A DNA stretch of 13,266 nucleotides from Chloroflexota bacterium (GTDB taxonomy: Bacteria > Chloroflexota > Anaerolineae > Promineifilales > Promineifilaceae), in contig JAJRTP010000520.1 of assembly GCA_024278255.1 (NCBI GenBank), positions 1 to 13,266 of the forward strand, read 5' to 3'. Under the pieces are notes generated by a model. That model searched no databases. It had not been told where the DNA came from and saw only the letters and a list, made by a program, of their open reading frames with translations. Numbering within the stretch: the first letter of the stretch is position 1; each line of letters opens with the position of its first letter. Shown here piece by piece: positions 12,030 to 13,266 of the stretch. The translations under genes were made by a program, and so were the position numbers.

Positions 12030-13265
12030 TCAATGACCACAAGCTAAGCGCCAGACACGGCCGTCCATCCCCAACAACTCATCCGCTTCTTTTGGCCCCC
12101 AACTGCCCGGCTCATATAACACCATCGGCGGCGCAGCCGGGTCTGATTCCCAGCCAAAGATAACCGGATCAATCAAGCGCCAGGCCGCCTCAATGCCATC
12201 ACTGCGGGTAAACAACGAAGCGTCGCCGCGCAGTACATCCAGCAGCAAGCGCTCATAAGCATCCGGCAGCATATTCCCCTGAAACGATTCGTCATAATGG
12301 AACTCCATTTCCACCGGCCGCATCCGGCTGGAGTCCGGCACTTTGGTTTCGATGGTCATGTGGATACCTTCATCCGGCTGAATGCACAGAGAGAGGATAT
12401 TAGGTTCAAATTCCACTTCGTCCGCGTCGTCAAACATCAGGTGCGGCGGCCGTTTGAATTCGATAATGATTTCCGTCGTTTTCCCCTTTAACGCTTTGCC
12501 GGAACGCAGGTAAAAGGGAACGCCCTGCCAGCGCCAGTTGTCTACAAACAACTCCATGGCGGCATAAGTCGGCGTCACGGAATTGGGGGCCACCCCCTCC
12601 GTGCCACAATACCCTTCGTACTGGGCGCGTACCGTTTGCTTCAGATCAATGGGGCGGATAGCCCGGAACAGTTTGGCCTTCTCGTTGCGCACTTCGTCGG
12701 CGTCAAAGGAAGCAGGCGGTTCCATCGCCACCAGGGAAAGAAGCTGCATCAGATGATTTTGGAACATATCGCGCACCACGCCGGCCGTATCGTAATAGCC
12801 GGCGCGATGGCCGACGTCTACGCTTTCTACGGCCGTAATCTGCACATTGTCCACATAATTCCGGTTCCACACCGGCTCATAAATCGTATTGGCAAAGCGG
12901 AAATACAGGATATTTTGCGCCGTCTCCTTGCCCAGATAATGATCAATGCGGTAAATCTGATGCTCCTGCAAGACGGCGTGCAGCGCCTTGTTCAGCGCGT
13001 GCGCCGAGGCCAGATCGTGACCAAACGGCTTTTCCACCACCACGCGCCGCCAGCCTTCATCTTCCCGCACCATATCCGCCGCCCCCAAATTTTCTACGAT
13101 TGGAATGAAGAAACGCGGCGCAACTGCCATGTAATACACCCGGTTGGCCGACCCCTTTTCCAGTTGGCTCAGGTACGGCCCCAGATTGGCAAAGTCTTCC
13201 GGCACATCCAGATTACCCTGAAAATAATGAATGTTGTCACAAAATGCGCCCCATTTGGCCTCATC
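12030..13265 (-). CDS. zwf: Glucose-6-phosphate 1-dehydrogenase (N-terminus beyond the window)
   Basis: 411 codons are visible, running off the right edge with no start in the window; the frame is open through GTG 13205 to the edge. Family length of about 500 implies roughly 90-100 N-terminal residues are missing, including the NADP-binding GxxGDL region. The visible start, AKWGAFCDNIHYFQGNLD, is typical. EKPFGHD is the conserved segment before the active-site signature RIDHYLGKE. YYDTAGVVRDMFQNHLMQLL contains the presumed catalytic-base His in NHL. RSGKAL and the terminal EPGSWGP are also family hallmarks. The enzyme oxidises glucose-6-phosphate to 6-phosphogluconolactone, making NADPH, the entry step of the oxidative pentose phosphate pathway; cytoplasmic. 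Stop at 12030-12032, abutting the hairpin that separates it from the convergent gene. Confidence 0.97.
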   Translation of the reverse strand, partial: DEAKWGAFCDNIHYFQGNLDVPEDFANLGPYLSQLEKGSANRVYYMAVAPRFFIPIVENLGAADMVREDEGWRRVVVEKPFGHDLASAHALNKALHAVLQEHQIYRIDHYLGKETAQNILYFRFANTIYEPVWNRNYVDNVQITAVESVDVGHRAGYYDTAGVVRDMFQNHLMQLLSLVAMEPPASFDADEVRNEKAKLFRAIRPIDLKQTVRAQYEGYCGTEGVAPNSVTPTYAAMELFVDNWRWQGVPFYLRSGKALKGKTTEIIIEFKRPPHLMFDDADEVEFEPNILSLCIQPDEGIHMTIETKVPDSSRMRPVEMEFHYDESFQGNMLPDAYERLLLDVLRGDASLFTRSDGIEAAWRLIDPVIFGWESDPAAPPMVLYEPGSWGPKEADELLGMDGRVWRLACGH

Positions 13266-13266
13266 G

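Larger units (their letters stand above)
867..12837. repeat. Highly iterated palindrome ACGGCCGT, 21 dispersed copies
   Basis: Exact copies start at 867, 917, 1059, 1751, 2897, 3307, 3324, 4030, 4762, 5040, 5118, 6310, 7978, 8069, 8739, 9758, 10184, 11198, 11456, 12057 and 12830. Chance expectation for an 8-mer in 13.3 kb is about 0.2. Seven copies are intergenic, although non-coding DNA is a minor part of the window. Coding copies use different frames: Asp/Asn/Tyr-Gly-Arg (dnaA, subtilase, PEP-binding protein, zwf), Thr-Ala-Val (sigma, TPR-CHAT, zwf) and Arg-Pro (anti-sigma, TPR-CHAT). A protein motif or codon bias therefore does not explain them. One-mismatch forms also recur (6200, 6587, 9402, 12446, 12781). 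None lies in the repressor gene at 2-667. Confidence 0.85.

Noticed and set aside
1..13266. CRISPR array or Cas gene that would turn the TPR-CHAT/sigma block into a type III-E locus
   Set aside because: No regularly spaced direct repeats and no Cas7- or gRAMP-like protein are visible. The recurring ACGGCCGT copies are irregularly spaced and lie inside genes.

Overview
The window looks like a chromosomal segment of a free-living bacterium of moderate G+C. My best guess is Chloroflexota (Anaerolineae-like). That is inferred from the style of the dnaA-adjacent region and from a sigma / zinc-finger anti-sigma / TPR-CHAT / subtilase gene set that I associate with large-genome Chloroflexota. No rRNA or other phylogenetic marker in the window confirms it. 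I saw no insertion sequence, phage gene, tRNA or CRISPR array.

Layout. (1) 2-667, minus: a DtxR/MntR-family metal-dependent repressor cut by the left edge. Its promoter carries a DtxR-box-like operator directly over the -10. (2) 839-1138, minus: a small three-helix membrane protein with a clear terminator. (3) About 730 bp of non-coding DNA with several dyads, leading into dnaA (1873-3276, plus), which ends at a strong terminator. (4) 3472-9745, plus: four genes in a row. These are an ECF-like sigma factor, a zinc-binding anti-sigma-like protein, a 987-residue TPR-CHAT caspase-fold protease, and a membrane-anchored S8 subtilase. (5) 9828-10100, minus: a small double glycine-zipper membrane protein, convergent with the subtilase and sharing a hairpin with it. 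(6) 10309-11991, plus: a stand-alone PEP/pyruvate-binding (ATP-grasp) domain protein, bracketed by two near-identical hairpins. (7) 12030-13265, minus: glucose-6-phosphate dehydrogenase, cut by the right edge.

The four-gene block is the most interesting biology. Two proteases from unrelated clans (CHAT, Cys/His; S8, Asp/His/Ser) sit next to a sigma factor and its probable antagonist. This suggests a proteolytic cascade that ends in transcriptional reprogramming, comparable in logic to the TPR-CHAT / RpoE arrangement of type III-E CRISPR loci, but with no CRISPR parts in the window. The linkage is seen in the sequence; the mechanism is inference.

At the whole-window scale, the 8-bp palindrome ACGGCCGT occurs 21 times by my hand count, where about 0.2 would be expected by chance. 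It appears in several reading frames, on genes of both strands, in intergenic DNA and as the two arms of the dnaA terminator. It behaves like a highly iterated palindrome comparable to HIP1 of cyanobacteria.
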